This document shows, piece by piece, positions 14,112 through 22,684 of a stretch of DNA of 22,685 nucleotides. The DNA lies in NCBI GenBank assembly GCA_905372605.1, contig CAJPPQ010000006.1, positions 1 through 22,685 on the forward strand, read 5' to 3'. This DNA comes from Porphyromonadaceae bacterium (GTDB lineage Bacteria > Bacteroidota > Bacteroidia > Bacteroidales > Paludibacteraceae). The position numbers and the translations under genes were made by a program. Under the pieces are notes generated by a model, which was not told where the DNA came from, ran no database searches, and saw nothing but the letters and a program-made list of their open reading frames with translations. Numbering within the stretch: the stretch's first letter is position 1; every line of letters begins with the position of its first letter.

Positions 14112-14738
14112 ATGAGTAGAAAAGAAATTCAGACTATCATCCTCCTTTGCTTAGGTGCGGTTATAATATGGATTCTTACCGCCTGCGAAAAGAAAGGTAA
14201 TGTCAACGACGATTATAGCAACTTCTGTAAGCAAGCAATAGAAAAACAAGGAGACCCGTTCAGATACTGGTATGGTGAGTATGCATACGAATACGAGCTA
14301 AGATATATCTACGAAGGAAGGGATGTATTTGATATTGAAGTTGCAAACTGTCAGAGAGTAAATATGTCTCTGGAAGAACTCGAAAAAATACACTACGACT
14401 ATGTTGCTCGCGTATTCCCCGACAAACGTCTGACCGACGAATATCCCGATTCCATATTTTCTGCCGACCAACCCGACGAGATAATAAAAACAATACGTAA
14501 TAGATACAACGCAGCAGGAAAATATTATGGTATGTACTTCGAACACATAAAGGCAGACGTCGCCTTTACTGCATTAGTAACAGGGGGGAAAAACGACCAT
14601 CGCCCACAAGAATATCGACGTTTTAAATGGACGTGCTATTTCTTGATTACTATTTACACAAACAACTTCGAAAGACACTGTGTGCCGATATATTGCCTAC
14701 CGCAAGGATCTACATTTATAGAAAAGATTATACATTAA
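14112..14738 (+). CDS. Phage-encoded lipoprotein (moron), function unknown
   Basis: A 208-residue predicted lipoprotein: hydrophobic signal (residues 6-22), perfect lipobox LTAC with acylated Cys25, then a soluble region rich in Tyr, Asp and Arg (YWYGEYAYEYELRYIY, then a KRFTxEYPD-like acidic stretch) and two more cysteines near the C-terminus (ERHCVPIYC). It lies on the plus strand between minus-strand tail and head modules, with its own promoter and a shared bidirectional terminator, the form of a moron expressed in the lysogen. Such lipoproteins commonly block superinfection or alter the host surface. Lys-Lys follow the Cys, so export to the cell surface by the acidic signal is not expected. 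Family not recognised. Confidence 0.8.
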   Translation: MSRKEIQTIILLCLGAVIIWILTACEKKGNVNDDYSNFCKQAIEKQGDPFRYWYGEYAYEYELRYIYEGRDVFDIEVANCQRVNMSLEELEKIHYDYVARVFPDKRLTDEYPDSIFSADQPDEIIKTIRNRYNAAGKYYGMYFEHIKADVAFTALVTGGKNDHRPQEYRRFKWTCYFLITIYTNNFERHCVPIYCLPQGSTFIEKIIH

Positions 14739-14740
14739 AA

Positions 14741-14773
14741 AAAGAGCCTCCGTTTTACGAGAGGCTCTCTTTT
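14741..14773. terminator. Bidirectional intrinsic terminator between tail module and moron gene
   Basis: AGAGCCTC (14743-14750) pairs with GAGGCTCT (14761-14768); the loop closes further with CG pairs. A-rich bases on the left and T-rich bases on the right give a U-run in both directions. It begins right after the stop codon of the plus-strand lipoprotein gene (14738) and abuts the stop of the minus-strand tail gene (14773), so it serves both. Confidence 0.85.
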
Positions 14774-16632
14774 TACACCCTTATCATCTCTACCTCGGCA
14801 AGCTGCCCGCATACGTAGTTCCTTACGCTGTTTATATAGAAATAATGCCCGAATTGTTGCAGATATACCGGTATCCGCTCCAGCATTACTTCCAAGTCTG
14901 GCGGCTCAAGCAGCATCTTTACCGTTACTTTTCTGTAGCCGTCCAGTATCTTAAAAAACGGTTCGTAATACTGCCTCAATTCCGACATATCGTAATGCGT
15001 TACTTTGCGATACGTATGCGTCCCTGCTCCTATATCTTTCGGTTCGCTCGCTCCCAACCGACACAGGTGCGGTCGTGTCGCCTCCGGTTCATATACGCTA
15101 AACCTTTCCACTTTCTGCAACGGTATACAATCTCCTCGCCCCGCCTCGAATGGCAATTTCAACATCTCTTTCCAGCTCACCAACGACTCATCTCTCAGCT
15201 CCATTGTTATGCCCTCGCGTATTCCTTGCCTTGTATTCTCCTCCATATTTATTCTGTTTCTCTGCCCGTAGTCCATATTGTGAAATTCACACTCAAATTC
15301 ACGCATATCTACCTTCGTCGTCCAGTCCACCTGCCTTCTCTTTTCTTCTATCACCTTCCTAAATGTGTTTGCCCTGAATATCTTCTGCTTGCGGTCTATG
15401 TCTACCCACAGGCAAAACGTATTCACGAATGCCTTCACCACATCCAGTTGCGTATCGAAGCCCAAGCTCGCCGATACTTTTACCAGCACCCACCTGTATG
15501 GGCTTCGGGCTTGGCGTAGTGCGTCATTCTTTATCGTTATACCAAGACCATACCGCACTCCGAAATTCGGGTCACCCCATATCAACCTATCCTCGCACGG
15601 ATTGCCTATATTGTCTACTATCTCTATCTTAAACCGAAACACATCACCTGCCGCAAACATTACATTTATTTTGGGGCTACTTTCCCCTCCTGTATACTCT
15701 CCACTATGTATTTGTTGCCCGTTTTTGCTCGCCGTCAGTCGTATTTTCGGCTGGTACGGATCCCCACTCGTTTGTGTCACCAAGAGTTGATTTTTTGCTA
15801 TAGTAAATTGTATCATCGCCTCGCCCGGCACATCTGCACTATTCGCCTGCGGTCGCCACTCCAGCTCCCGACTATTCCATACCGCTGTCAGCGTTTTTGT
15901 ATCATCCTTATCTACCTTCCACTGCCGCAGATTTATACTGTCGCCCCTCGGGCGTTCAAACCTATTGCTCGCTCTCAGCAGTATATCTTTGCGTTCGTAC
16001 GGATTCGCCGGTGGCACCACCACTGGCAATACCACGTCTTGCACATCGCCCGCAATATTACATTCCAACCTATACCCGTACCTCTCCAATATCTTCTCTA
16101 CGACCTTCACGAATCTCGCAAACGGCAGCGTATTACCTACGTGCTGCTTCCCTTCCTCATCACCATACCAAAACTTCGATAAGCACACTATCTTGAAGTC
16201 TCCGAAGTTGTCGGGTACGAAATCCTTCGCCCCCGTTCCGAATACACCCAAGTCGATACTCTCCATCTTTCCGCTTTTCAGTTGGTTCAGCAGGTCTGTA
16301 GCACCGCTTATCACCTGCACCGTTATGCAGTCGTTGCTCACCGATATTATCTGCATCAGTCCGTCAGTACCCACTATCTCGTATTCGTCGCAGTATAGGC
16401 GGCACGGCAGCAACCTATCGGCTACGTTTGCCGCCGATTCTATCCTGTCTATCATTCCCAACGCTATCACGTTGCCATCCGTCAGCGGCAGCTGTAGCTT
16501 GTGGCTGTAGTTGCTTCGGCGGTCTTTAATCTCGCCTATGTCGTTCTGCACATAGTTCATCGACGGCTTCTCATCGCCCAAGTCCAGTTCTCGCCATTGG
16601 TTGTCTATCTCTACCAAAAGTCTGTAATCCAT
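14773..16632 (-). CDS. Large distal tail/baseplate hub-like protein
   Basis: A 619-residue protein, the last gene of the tail module. It is beta-rich with no membrane segments. An N-terminal segment (MDYRLLVEIDNQWRELDLG) resembles the opening of Bacteroidetes phage tail-tip proteins, and a central ~370-430 region mixes strands and helices typical of hub proteins (LDVVKAFVNTFCLWVDID). It probably forms part of the tail tip that contacts the cell. An AAGGAG ribosome site lies 8-10 bases before ATG. Exact structural role is not recognised; assignment rests on size, order after the tape measure gene and composition. Confidence 0.6.
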   Translation of the reverse strand: MDYRLLVEIDNQWRELDLGDEKPSMNYVQNDIGEIKDRRSNYSHKLQLPLTDGNVIALGMIDRIESAANVADRLLPCRLYCDEYEIVGTDGLMQIISVSNDCITVQVISGATDLLNQLKSGKMESIDLGVFGTGAKDFVPDNFGDFKIVCLSKFWYGDEEGKQHVGNTLPFARFVKVVEKILERYGYRLECNIAGDVQDVVLPVVVPPANPYERKDILLRASNRFERPRGDSINLRQWKVDKDDTKTLTAVWNSRELEWRPQANSADVPGEAMIQFTIAKNQLLVTQTSGDPYQPKIRLTASKNGQQIHSGEYTGGESSPKINVMFAAGDVFRFKIEIVDNIGNPCEDRLIWGDPNFGVRYGLGITIKNDALRQARSPYRWVLVKVSASLGFDTQLDVVKAFVNTFCLWVDIDRKQKIFRANTFRKVIEEKRRQVDWTTKVDMREFECEFHNMDYGQRNRINMEENTRQGIREGITMELRDESLVSWKEMLKLPFEAGRGDCIPLQKVERFSVYEPEATRPHLCRLGASEPKDIGAGTHTYRKVTHYDMSELRQYYEPFFKILDGYRKVTVKMLLEPPDLEVMLERIPVYLQQFGHYFYINSVRNYVCGQLAEVEMIRV

Positions 16633-16648
16633 ATCGATACTCCTTATA

Positions 16649-17701
16649 TTAAAATTGTAATTGTTTATCTGGTAAGTTAAATGTTATCTCTATATCTTGG
16701 CAGCTCTTCGCCGTGTTGTACTCGAAGTCGTAATCTGCTACCGTTATTATCGTCCATCGTTTCGTCCTTTCGTTGTACCACTCCACAAGCGGCGAGAATA
16801 TTATTTTCCGCAGCGGTTCGAAGTCTTCGTTATGCAACTGCTCCGCTCCCACTACTACCGACTCCGACACGTCGAAACGGTATAGCTCCTTCGTCGTCTG
16901 TACCTCTTTTATATCCGTTACATACGGGTAAAACACCTTCTTGTTTTCCGTCTTATTCGTCAATACCTGCCGCCTGCCAAACATCCAGTAATCATATCCC
17001 CCCATCTGATTCACCCACCGTACGTAGAAAGGATTCGTCGGCGTACAGCTCATATTGTCTATCGGCAGATACGCCCCGATTTTTCCGTTCAAAAATCTTC
17101 TTTCTCCCAACTGGATACCCACATAGTCCTTATTGTTCAGCACCACCACGAAGTGATTATCCAAATCCGTCGTACCACTGCCGTCGTACAGCCTATCGAT
17201 GCCCTTTGCATTTTTCAGCGTTACCACTGTCCAATTCGGATTTATTCCCCAGTCCGCTTTTATTATTCCTATACAGCCCACCGTCAGCTCATAGCCTTTG
17301 TACCGACGCAGGCGTTTAAATTCTGTCCGAAACGTACGCCTCTGCTCGTTTAAGTCGGGGTCTTCTCCCACTTGTGCCACTGCATTCACCATCACGCCTC
17401 GCCTTGCAGGCTTCATTATATTCGTTGCCAGTATCCACTTCACTTGGAAAAGTCTGGGCGAAAACACTCCCGTCATATTCTCATCGAAAAACAAGTTCGA
17501 CTGCCTCATATCTCTCTTAAAATAACGCCTCACATAGCTACCTATGTCGAACCTCCGTATCTTCTTATCCCCAAATGCTTCTACATCTATCTGTGCCGCT
17601 TTCTTTCCCTCTATCATCAGAAAAGCAGGCGAGAGGTTACCCGACGCATCTTCTATCTCCAATATCGCAGGGCTAAATGCCGCATATAAATCCGTTACCA
17701 T
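16649..17701 (-). CDS. Distal tail protein (Dit-like)
   Basis: A 350-residue beta-rich protein between the HK97-gp10-like gene and the 619-residue tail protein. The start MVTDLYAAFSPAILEIEDASG and the segment NPFYVRWVNQMGGYDYWMFG, with later FSPLVEWYNERTKRWTIITVADYDFEY, resemble tail proteins next to tape measure genes of Bacteroidetes siphoviruses. It is plausibly the distal tail protein that joins tube and tip. No enzymatic motif. The call rests on position and general character. Confidence 0.55.
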   Translation of the reverse strand: MVTDLYAAFSPAILEIEDASGNLSPAFLMIEGKKAAQIDVEAFGDKKIRRFDIGSYVRRYFKRDMRQSNLFFDENMTGVFSPRLFQVKWILATNIMKPARRGVMVNAVAQVGEDPDLNEQRRTFRTEFKRLRRYKGYELTVGCIGIIKADWGINPNWTVVTLKNAKGIDRLYDGSGTTDLDNHFVVVLNNKDYVGIQLGERRFLNGKIGAYLPIDNMSCTPTNPFYVRWVNQMGGYDYWMFGRRQVLTNKTENKKVFYPYVTDIKEVQTTKELYRFDVSESVVVGAEQLHNEDFEPLRKIIFSPLVEWYNERTKRWTIITVADYDFEYNTAKSCQDIEITFNLPDKQLQF

Positions 17702-17720
17702 ATCTCTTTTGTTTTTTGTA

Positions 17721-18167
17721 TTAAATTGTATTTGTTATCTCGTTCGTGTACAACCCCGCCAGTTTGTCTGCCAGTCTTTCGGTCATCTCCTCTATCGGTG
17801 TCGTGAATATGTCTACCGTCTGCCCGCTCCTGTATAGTTTTGTTCCCTCTCGCCGTATCTTCTGCGTTACGAACCAAGCCCACCGTCGTGCGTCCGTATT
17901 GTTAGCGAAATATATCCCTTTCGCCTCTGCCCATCGTAGCAGTATGTCCTTGAAGTCGTACGGCACTTTACCTCCCCGCCGTCCTCGCTCCAATACTCCC
18001 GCGTATGAGTTACCGAGTAGTTGTCCGTTGCTATCGCTTACCTTTACCTCGAATGCCGCACGTGTCCTTCCGCTCGCTACCTGCCCCGCCTCTTCGTGTC
18101 GCCTTATTATATCAGCTTTCAGCTGTTCCAGTTCCTTGCTCAGAATATCGCTTATCTGCTGCACCAT
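17721..18167 (-). CDS. HK97 gp10-like tail completion/neck protein
   Basis: A 148-residue protein with an HK97-gp10-like pattern: a helical start (SKELEQLKADIIRRH), SGRTRAAFEV (32-41), SYAGVLERGRRGG (54-66) and then a W-containing helix (ILLRWAEAKGI, residues 75-85). Such proteins complete the head-tail joint. It follows the chaperone-like gene by one base and has no clear Shine-Dalgarno. In this phage it is in the tail block, downstream of the tape measure gene, rather than beside the portal as in most siphoviruses. Confidence 0.55.
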   Translation of the reverse strand: MVQQISDILSKELEQLKADIIRRHEEAGQVASGRTRAAFEVKVSDSNGQLLGNSYAGVLERGRRGGKVPYDFKDILLRWAEAKGIYFANNTDARRWAWFVTQKIRREGTKLYRSGQTVDIFTTPIEEMTERLADKLAGLYTNEITNTI

Positions 18168-18168
18168 A

Positions 18169-18621
18169 TCACTTGAATTTGTATTTGCGTTCTATCACCT
18201 TGTTTAGTCGACGTTGGTACTTGTAGTCCTCCAAGTCGGTATATAGTATCGAAAACACCTTGCCGTACTCCCACTGCAATACGTCGTCGGGGTCTTGCCC
18301 GAACGTCTTCGCTATCGCTTTCACCGTACCGAATATGCCGATGTTATTACTGTACTCCTCTATGCCCGCTGCTCTCTCGTCTGCCGTCGGTTCGCTGTGT
18401 AGCATTCGAGCCTCTGCCTCACACCAATACTGCAAGCCCTCGACTATCGCCCTGAACTTGCCCACGTATTGCCCGTATTGGTTTGGTTTTATCTTCTTCC
18501 CATATATACACTTGATAGCTCGCTCAAATTTCTCTACTTCCGACATATCGCCGTTGCCGAATATCTCACCCAGCTCTATACGTTGTGCGAACGTCAATTT
18601 ACCGCCTTTTATATCTACCAT
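18169..18621 (-). CDS. Tail assembly chaperone-like protein (150 aa)
   Basis: The start is placed at 18621 (MVDIKGGKLTFAQ) because GGGGAGG lies 7 bases upstream there; an upstream start at 18669 would overlap the previous gene by 26 bp and has no ribosome site. The 150-residue helical protein has FAQRIELGEIFGNGDMSEVEKFERAI, FRAIVEGLQYWCEAEA and a basic end, the general form of proteins encoded near the tape measure gene that keep it soluble. Unlike typical chaperones it lies downstream of the tape measure gene, and no slippery heptamer with extended product was found. Assignment is tentative. Confidence 0.5.
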   Translation of the reverse strand: MVDIKGGKLTFAQRIELGEIFGNGDMSEVEKFERAIKCIYGKKIKPNQYGQYVGKFRAIVEGLQYWCEAEARMLHSEPTADERAAGIEEYSNNIGIFGTVKAIAKTFGQDPDDVLQWEYGKVFSILYTDLEDYKYQRRLNKVIERKYKFK

Positions 18622-18628
18622 AATATTG

Positions 18629-18635
18629 CCTCCCC
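18629..18635 (-). promoter_or_regulatory. Ribosome binding site deciding the start at 18621
   Basis: GGGGAGG on the minus strand, 7 bases before ATG 18621. It is one of the strongest Shine-Dalgarno matches in the window and fixes this start over the longer reading. Confidence 0.7.
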
Positions 18636-18643
18636 GATTAAAA

Positions 18644-19066
18644 TCAACATACGGGCATCGCTGCCACAAATTCCAACATTACCGATACTTCGTTACCGTC
18701 GAAGCGAGGCAGTGGATAATATATGCCCCATTCCGACACATCGCCGTAGCCCGCTTTTTTGTATCCGTCGATGAACGGATAAACTATATCCGCCAATATC
18801 TGCTCCCGCAGTTCTTCACGTTGCCTTGCATCGTTGTGAAGTTCGCAAAACTTACAGAAGTAAATCTGCAATTTCATCTCTTTGCTCTTGCCTCCGTAAC
18901 GTCCCTCCGTTATTCGTCCCTGCCTGAACTCTTCGACATATACGAAGCTATCGCCTCGCTTGTAGTCGTCTGCTTTGACGTTCATCATCGAACTCTCTTC
19001 GTATTCGAATTTATAACCGGTGTTGAGGCTTCCGATTATCTGTTCTATTATCTGTAATTGTGTCAT
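18644..19066 (-). CDS. Tail-terminator-like protein (140 aa)
   Basis: The start at 19066 (MTQLQIIEQII) is one base from the tape measure stop; a GTG at 19081 is possible but overlaps the tape measure gene by 14 bp. The 140-residue protein has a helical start, a beta strand region (DSFVYVEEFRQGRITEG, EMKLQIYFCKFCELHND), a helix (REELREQILADIVYPFIDGY) and a final strand (NEVSVMLEFVA). That strand-helix-strand plan fits phage tail terminators. Assignment is by shape and position. Confidence 0.5.
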   Translation of the reverse strand: MTQLQIIEQIIGSLNTGYKFEYEESSMMNVKADDYKRGDSFVYVEEFRQGRITEGRYGGKSKEMKLQIYFCKFCELHNDARQREELREQILADIVYPFIDGYKKAGYGDVSEWGIYYPLPRFDGNEVSVMLEFVAAMPVC

Positions 19067-19067
19067 A

Positions 19068-22000
19068 TTAGTATGCTGCACCTTTATATATTTCGTAACT
19101 CTTTTCCGATTTCTTGTAATCTTCTATCGACGTGTATACCTTCAAATCCTGCAATACGGCAGACATCTCTTTTGCCGTAATAGGTTGCGTCTCCTGCCTT
19201 GCCGCACGTGTAGCAAAACCTCCGTCAGAGTACCTGCTCGATACGAACGGCACGCCGCCGCCCGCTTCGTTGATAGCACTAAGCAGTGGAGCAAACATCG
19301 CTGCACTCCTTTTGTTGATGATAGCCTCGCCGCCTTCCGCCTCGATAGGCACACCGCCCATAGCGTGCGACTTGCCCTTGATGAGCATACCCCGTCGTGC
19401 CTTTGGCAGTGGTTGAGCTATTGCCGTAGCCAACTGCACCGCTCCGAGTGCTGCCGTTGCAATAGAGAGCGGTATAGCTGCGGGGAAACCGGGACTTGCC
19501 CATAGCTTCATTATCGCCATCGCCGTATTCAGCGTAATCTGGAATATCGCCATCGATTTCTCCCTTGCCGCTTGCTGTCGTGCTATCTGTTTCTTCTTGT
19601 TGTCGAGGTCTTTGTCCATCGCGGCTATTTGGCTATCGTACTCCGCCTGCGATATGATACCGCTATTCAATCTGCTTTCGAGGGCTGCCTTTTTTGCCTC
19701 GTTGTCTTCTTCTGCCTGCTGCACCTCTGCCTCGCCCAGTGCTCTGTTCAGCTCGTTGATGGCGTTGAGTCCCTCCATCATCTTGCTTGCATACTCTTCC
19801 GCTTGCGATATGCGTTGCAGGTGGTACTCCCTATCCAGCTCGGCAAGCTTTGCCATCAGCTCCGTTTGTTTGTCTGCATTGTCTTTGTATAGCTCCAGCT
19901 CCTTTTCTATCGCTGCTTTTTTTAGATTGAATTTAGCTTCCTCGTTGCCTGCCGCTTTTATTAGCTCGGCATTTAGGGTGATGTTGTTCATTTTTGCTTG
20001 TTCCGCCCTTAGCTTTGCCTCGTCTTCGGCGGTCGACAGATTTGCCTCTTTTTTCAATCGTATCTGCTCCGTTAGCTGCTCTATTGTTATCCTCGTCTTT
20101 TCTCGTTCGTTGTCGGTATATCGCAGTAGGTCTGCAGCGTATTGCTCCGACATCAACTTTTCGATATTGCTCCGTCGTATCTCTGCTATCTCTTTTGCCT
20201 CTTTCTCTTCGAGCTCTTTTTCTATTATTGCCTTATTAAGCATAAAGGTCTTATATTCGCCGAGGCGTTTGGCAAAGTCTTCATCGGTTTCGCCTATGAG
20301 TTGTACGGGCTCCGCCATATCTTGCAACTCCTTGCGTGCTTTCGTGTATCGCTCTTTCGTAGCTCGCACCTGCTCCTCTACGTTTTGCCCCACAAGCGAG
20401 GCTATCTGTCGGCGTTGCTCGGCGAAATGTGCTTGTAGGTTTGCCAGTCGGTTGTTGTCGAATGTTTTTTGTTGTGCCTCGAGTATCTTGTTTTGGTTGT
20501 CGTATTCTGCTCGTGTTATCTGTCCGAATCGCAATTGCATTGCGAGCTTCTTACGCTCATATTCTTGTGCCTGTTCGAACATTTTCGCCTGCCACTTCTG
20601 CTCCGTTTCGAAATCTTTCGCTCTGCCTGCATCTATTACCTTATTTTGCTCCTCTTGTAGTTTGCGTTGGTTGTCGAGTGCTTTCAGGGCGTCTTCTCGG
20701 TATTTTTTTATGTCTTCGGCTCGTCGGGCTGCTGCCTCTTCCGTACTTTTCAGACTGAGGTCTATCTGCTTCTGTCGCTCGTCGTTGATAGAGCGTGCCA
20801 AGTCATTATGTGCTTTTATCAGCTCTTTTAGCTTCTTCGCCTGTTCGGCATACTCTTTACTGCCCGCTTTCAGACTTCCCAGATATGCCCGCTGTGCCTT
20901 GATGTTTGCCATCGAAGCGGTATATTCCTTGTATTGTGCCAGCTCTCTGTCTTTGCTTGCCTTTATCGCTATGTCCCGTATATCCTGTTCGCCTTTTGCT
21001 TTTACCCGTGCTATCTGCTCCGCCGTTGCTCCGTTTGCCTGCATTGCTGCTATCTCGGCTCGCAATCTGTTCTGTCTGTCGTTACTTGCGTTCTTCTCTG
21101 CATTATTCAGCTTGTCTATTGCTATAGCCGTTCGCTCTGTCTGCTGCTCGTATGCCACTTGTGTCTTGTTGGCAAGCTCCTGTTCGGTGTTTACTTTTTT
21201 TAGTATTTTGTATAAGGCAAACATAGCTACTCCTAAGGCAAGCACGCCTGTAGCAAGTACAACCACCGGATTTGCATTCATCGCTGCGTTTAGCAACCAT
21301 TGAGCCGCTGCCCATAGCTTTGTCATTACTATGTTCGTGGCGGTTGCTTTGTTATCTGCCGCTTTTGCTGCCAAGTTTTTCAGACTATCTTTGTACCGTA
21401 TCTTGTCCAACAGAGATGCTGCTGCCTGATATATGTTGCTCTGCTTTTGAAATGCTGTTTGTATCTGTATTCCAACTCCAAGTGCAACTGTGGCAACTTG
21501 CAGATCTTTCATGACTTTGGCATAGTCTCCCATATCTTCATTGAGATATCCCATAACCGCCTGGTAAGAGGCAAATGCTGAAGTAAGCATCCCAACAGTT
21601 TCTGATGCTGTAGTCAACTTCTGCGTATCATTTGCCATATTACTCGTCTCTTGCGTTACGTCACCCATTGCATCTTTCAGTTGTGCCAGCTGCTCGGCCA
21701 TAGCCTTATATTCCGCCGTGCCGTGTTGCCCTGCAAGTTTCATATTGACGAGCTCCTCTGTAAGCTCCTTTACTTGTGTCCGTAGCCCTTTGGTCGCTAC
21801 CTCGTAGTTACCTACCTGTCGGTGAAAGTCTCCGAGTGCCTGCTCCGCCTCCGATAGTTTCGTCGACGTCTCGCCGATAGACTTCTGCAACTCTCGCCCA
21901 CGTGCCGTGTTACGTTCCGCCTCCGACATCTTTTCGTACTGAGCTTTCATCAGCGATAGCTCCGATTTTAGCTGCTTCAGGCTACCCGCCTGTTCGTTCT

Positions 22001-22232
22001 GCTTCTTTATCTCGCTCTGTATCGTCTTCTGTCGTTCGTTTGCTGCCGTATTGATAGCCTTTATCTGCTGCCCCAGTGCCTCGTACTGCGTCCGTCCCTC
22101 TTCGGTCGTAGTGTCGAGCTCTTTCTGTGCTTTTCGTAGCTCGTCGGCTTTTATGCGTAGCTCGGCAAGCTCTTTCAATGCCGTAGTCGCCTTTATATCT
22201 ACATCGATTAATACCTTCTTTTCGTCGCTCAT
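19068..22232 (-). CDS. Tail tape measure protein
   Basis: A 1054-residue protein, the largest in the window. Long charged coiled-coil segments (~20-170 and ~370-880) flank a hydrophobic region (~308-348, ending MFALYKILKKV), and a second hydrophobic stretch (~900-960) leads to a conserved tape measure tail (GGVPIEAEGGEAIINKRS). It spans the tail tube, sets its length and enters the cell with DNA. At roughly 0.15 nm per residue the tail would be about 150-160 nm. No C-terminal peptidase domain is seen. It heads the minus-strand tail block; no clear Bacteroides -7 box lies in the 63 bases between its ATG and the divergent plus-strand gene. There is no Shine-Dalgarno, only A-rich sequence. Confidence 0.9.
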   Translation of the reverse strand: MSDEKKVLIDVDIKATTALKELAELRIKADELRKAQKELDTTTEEGRTQYEALGQQIKAINTAANERQKTIQSEIKKQNEQAGSLKQLKSELSLMKAQYEKMSEAERNTARGRELQKSIGETSTKLSEAEQALGDFHRQVGNYEVATKGLRTQVKELTEELVNMKLAGQHGTAEYKAMAEQLAQLKDAMGDVTQETSNMANDTQKLTTASETVGMLTSAFASYQAVMGYLNEDMGDYAKVMKDLQVATVALGVGIQIQTAFQKQSNIYQAAASLLDKIRYKDSLKNLAAKAADNKATATNIVMTKLWAAAQWLLNAAMNANPVVVLATGVLALGVAMFALYKILKKVNTEQELANKTQVAYEQQTERTAIAIDKLNNAEKNASNDRQNRLRAEIAAMQANGATAEQIARVKAKGEQDIRDIAIKASKDRELAQYKEYTASMANIKAQRAYLGSLKAGSKEYAEQAKKLKELIKAHNDLARSINDERQKQIDLSLKSTEEAAARRAEDIKKYREDALKALDNQRKLQEEQNKVIDAGRAKDFETEQKWQAKMFEQAQEYERKKLAMQLRFGQITRAEYDNQNKILEAQQKTFDNNRLANLQAHFAEQRRQIASLVGQNVEEQVRATKERYTKARKELQDMAEPVQLIGETDEDFAKRLGEYKTFMLNKAIIEKELEEKEAKEIAEIRRSNIEKLMSEQYAADLLRYTDNEREKTRITIEQLTEQIRLKKEANLSTAEDEAKLRAEQAKMNNITLNAELIKAAGNEEAKFNLKKAAIEKELELYKDNADKQTELMAKLAELDREYHLQRISQAEEYASKMMEGLNAINELNRALGEAEVQQAEEDNEAKKAALESRLNSGIISQAEYDSQIAAMDKDLDNKKKQIARQQAAREKSMAIFQITLNTAMAIMKLWASPGFPAAIPLSIATAALGAVQLATAIAQPLPKARRGMLIKGKSHAMGGVPIEAEGGEAIINKRSAAMFAPLLSAINEAGGGVPFVSSRYSDGGFATRAARQETQPITAKEMSAVLQDLKVYTSIEDYKKSEKSYEIYKGAAY

Positions 22233-22259
22233 TTTTTCTATGTATTTTTTCGTTAAATA

Positions 22260-22291
22260 TTTGGTGGTTCCTATTTTTGTTTATATCTTTG
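22260..22291 (+). promoter_or_regulatory. Near-perfect Bacteroides promoter of the small membrane protein gene
   Basis: TTTG (22260-22263) as -33, a 20-bp spacer and TATCTTTG (22284-22291) as -7 match the Bacteroides consensus exactly. The -7 box ends only 4 bases before the ATG at 22296, so the start of transcription would fall at or next to the start codon and the mRNA would be leaderless or nearly so. Confidence 0.7.
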
Positions 22292-22295
22292 CACT

Positions 22296-22532
22296 ATGAA
22301 AAAGGAAAATAAAACAGCTTTAAAATACTTGTTGCTTATAGTTGCATTCGTAACTGCAACAACTCTCTTGCTTTGCTATTGGGAGTGGAACTTCTTAGCC
22401 ATTATTTTTGCCGTGCCAACTATTACATTCATTGTGCTTCCTTTTTTTACAGATACTCCCACATCTCCCCAGCCTCCCCAAAAGAAAAATCCTCTACGAA
22501 AGGCAGCAGAAGATTGGGTATCTATTTCTTGA
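22296..22532 (+). CDS. Small membrane protein (moron), 78 aa
   Basis: A 78-residue protein with two hydrophobic segments (about residues 9-27 and 32-50), basic N-terminus (MKKENKTALK) and a proline-rich hydrophilic tail (TPTSPQPPQKKNPLRK). It sits on the plus strand, divergent from the tape measure gene and convergent with the gene cut by the right edge, with 14 bases to the latter's stop. The best consensus promoter in the window precedes it. That arrangement fits a moron made in the lysogen; small inner-membrane proteins of this type often block DNA entry of other phages. Function not recognised. No terminator is seen behind it. Confidence 0.65.
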   Translation: MKKENKTALKYLLLIVAFVTATTLLLCYWEWNFLAIIFAVPTITFIVLPFFTDTPTSPQPPQKKNPLRKAAEDWVSIS

Positions 22533-22546
22533 TTTATCATCTACAT

Positions 22547-22684
22547 TCATACCCCTCGCAGTCTATTCTCAAAGCCATACACTATCACCTGTATAGCCTT
22601 TTCCGATAGGTTGTACCTCATCGCACAGTTTGTCTGTGCCTGCATACGACTACCTGTTATATCTACCTCGCTCAGATAGTAGTC
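22547..22684 (-). CDS. C-terminal end of a phage gene cut by the window edge
   Basis: An open frame enters from the right edge and ends with TGA at 22549-22547. The visible 45 codons read DYYLSEVDITGSRMQAQTNC at the start and end in a GFENRLRGV-type sequence. There is no stop in that frame, and it lies directly upstream of the tape measure gene in transcription order on the same strand, so it is probably a structural gene such as a tail or head component. Identity cannot be told from this fragment. Confidence 0.5.
   Translation of the reverse strand, partial: DYYLSEVDITGSRMQAQTNCAMRYNLSEKAIQVIVYGFENRLRGV

Noticed and set aside
19597..21303. A 568-codon plus-strand open frame opposite the tape measure gene
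   Set aside because: Its Ser/Cys/Ala-rich translation is the usual antisense shadow of a Lys/Glu/Ala-rich coiled-coil gene; no start signals or promoter support it.
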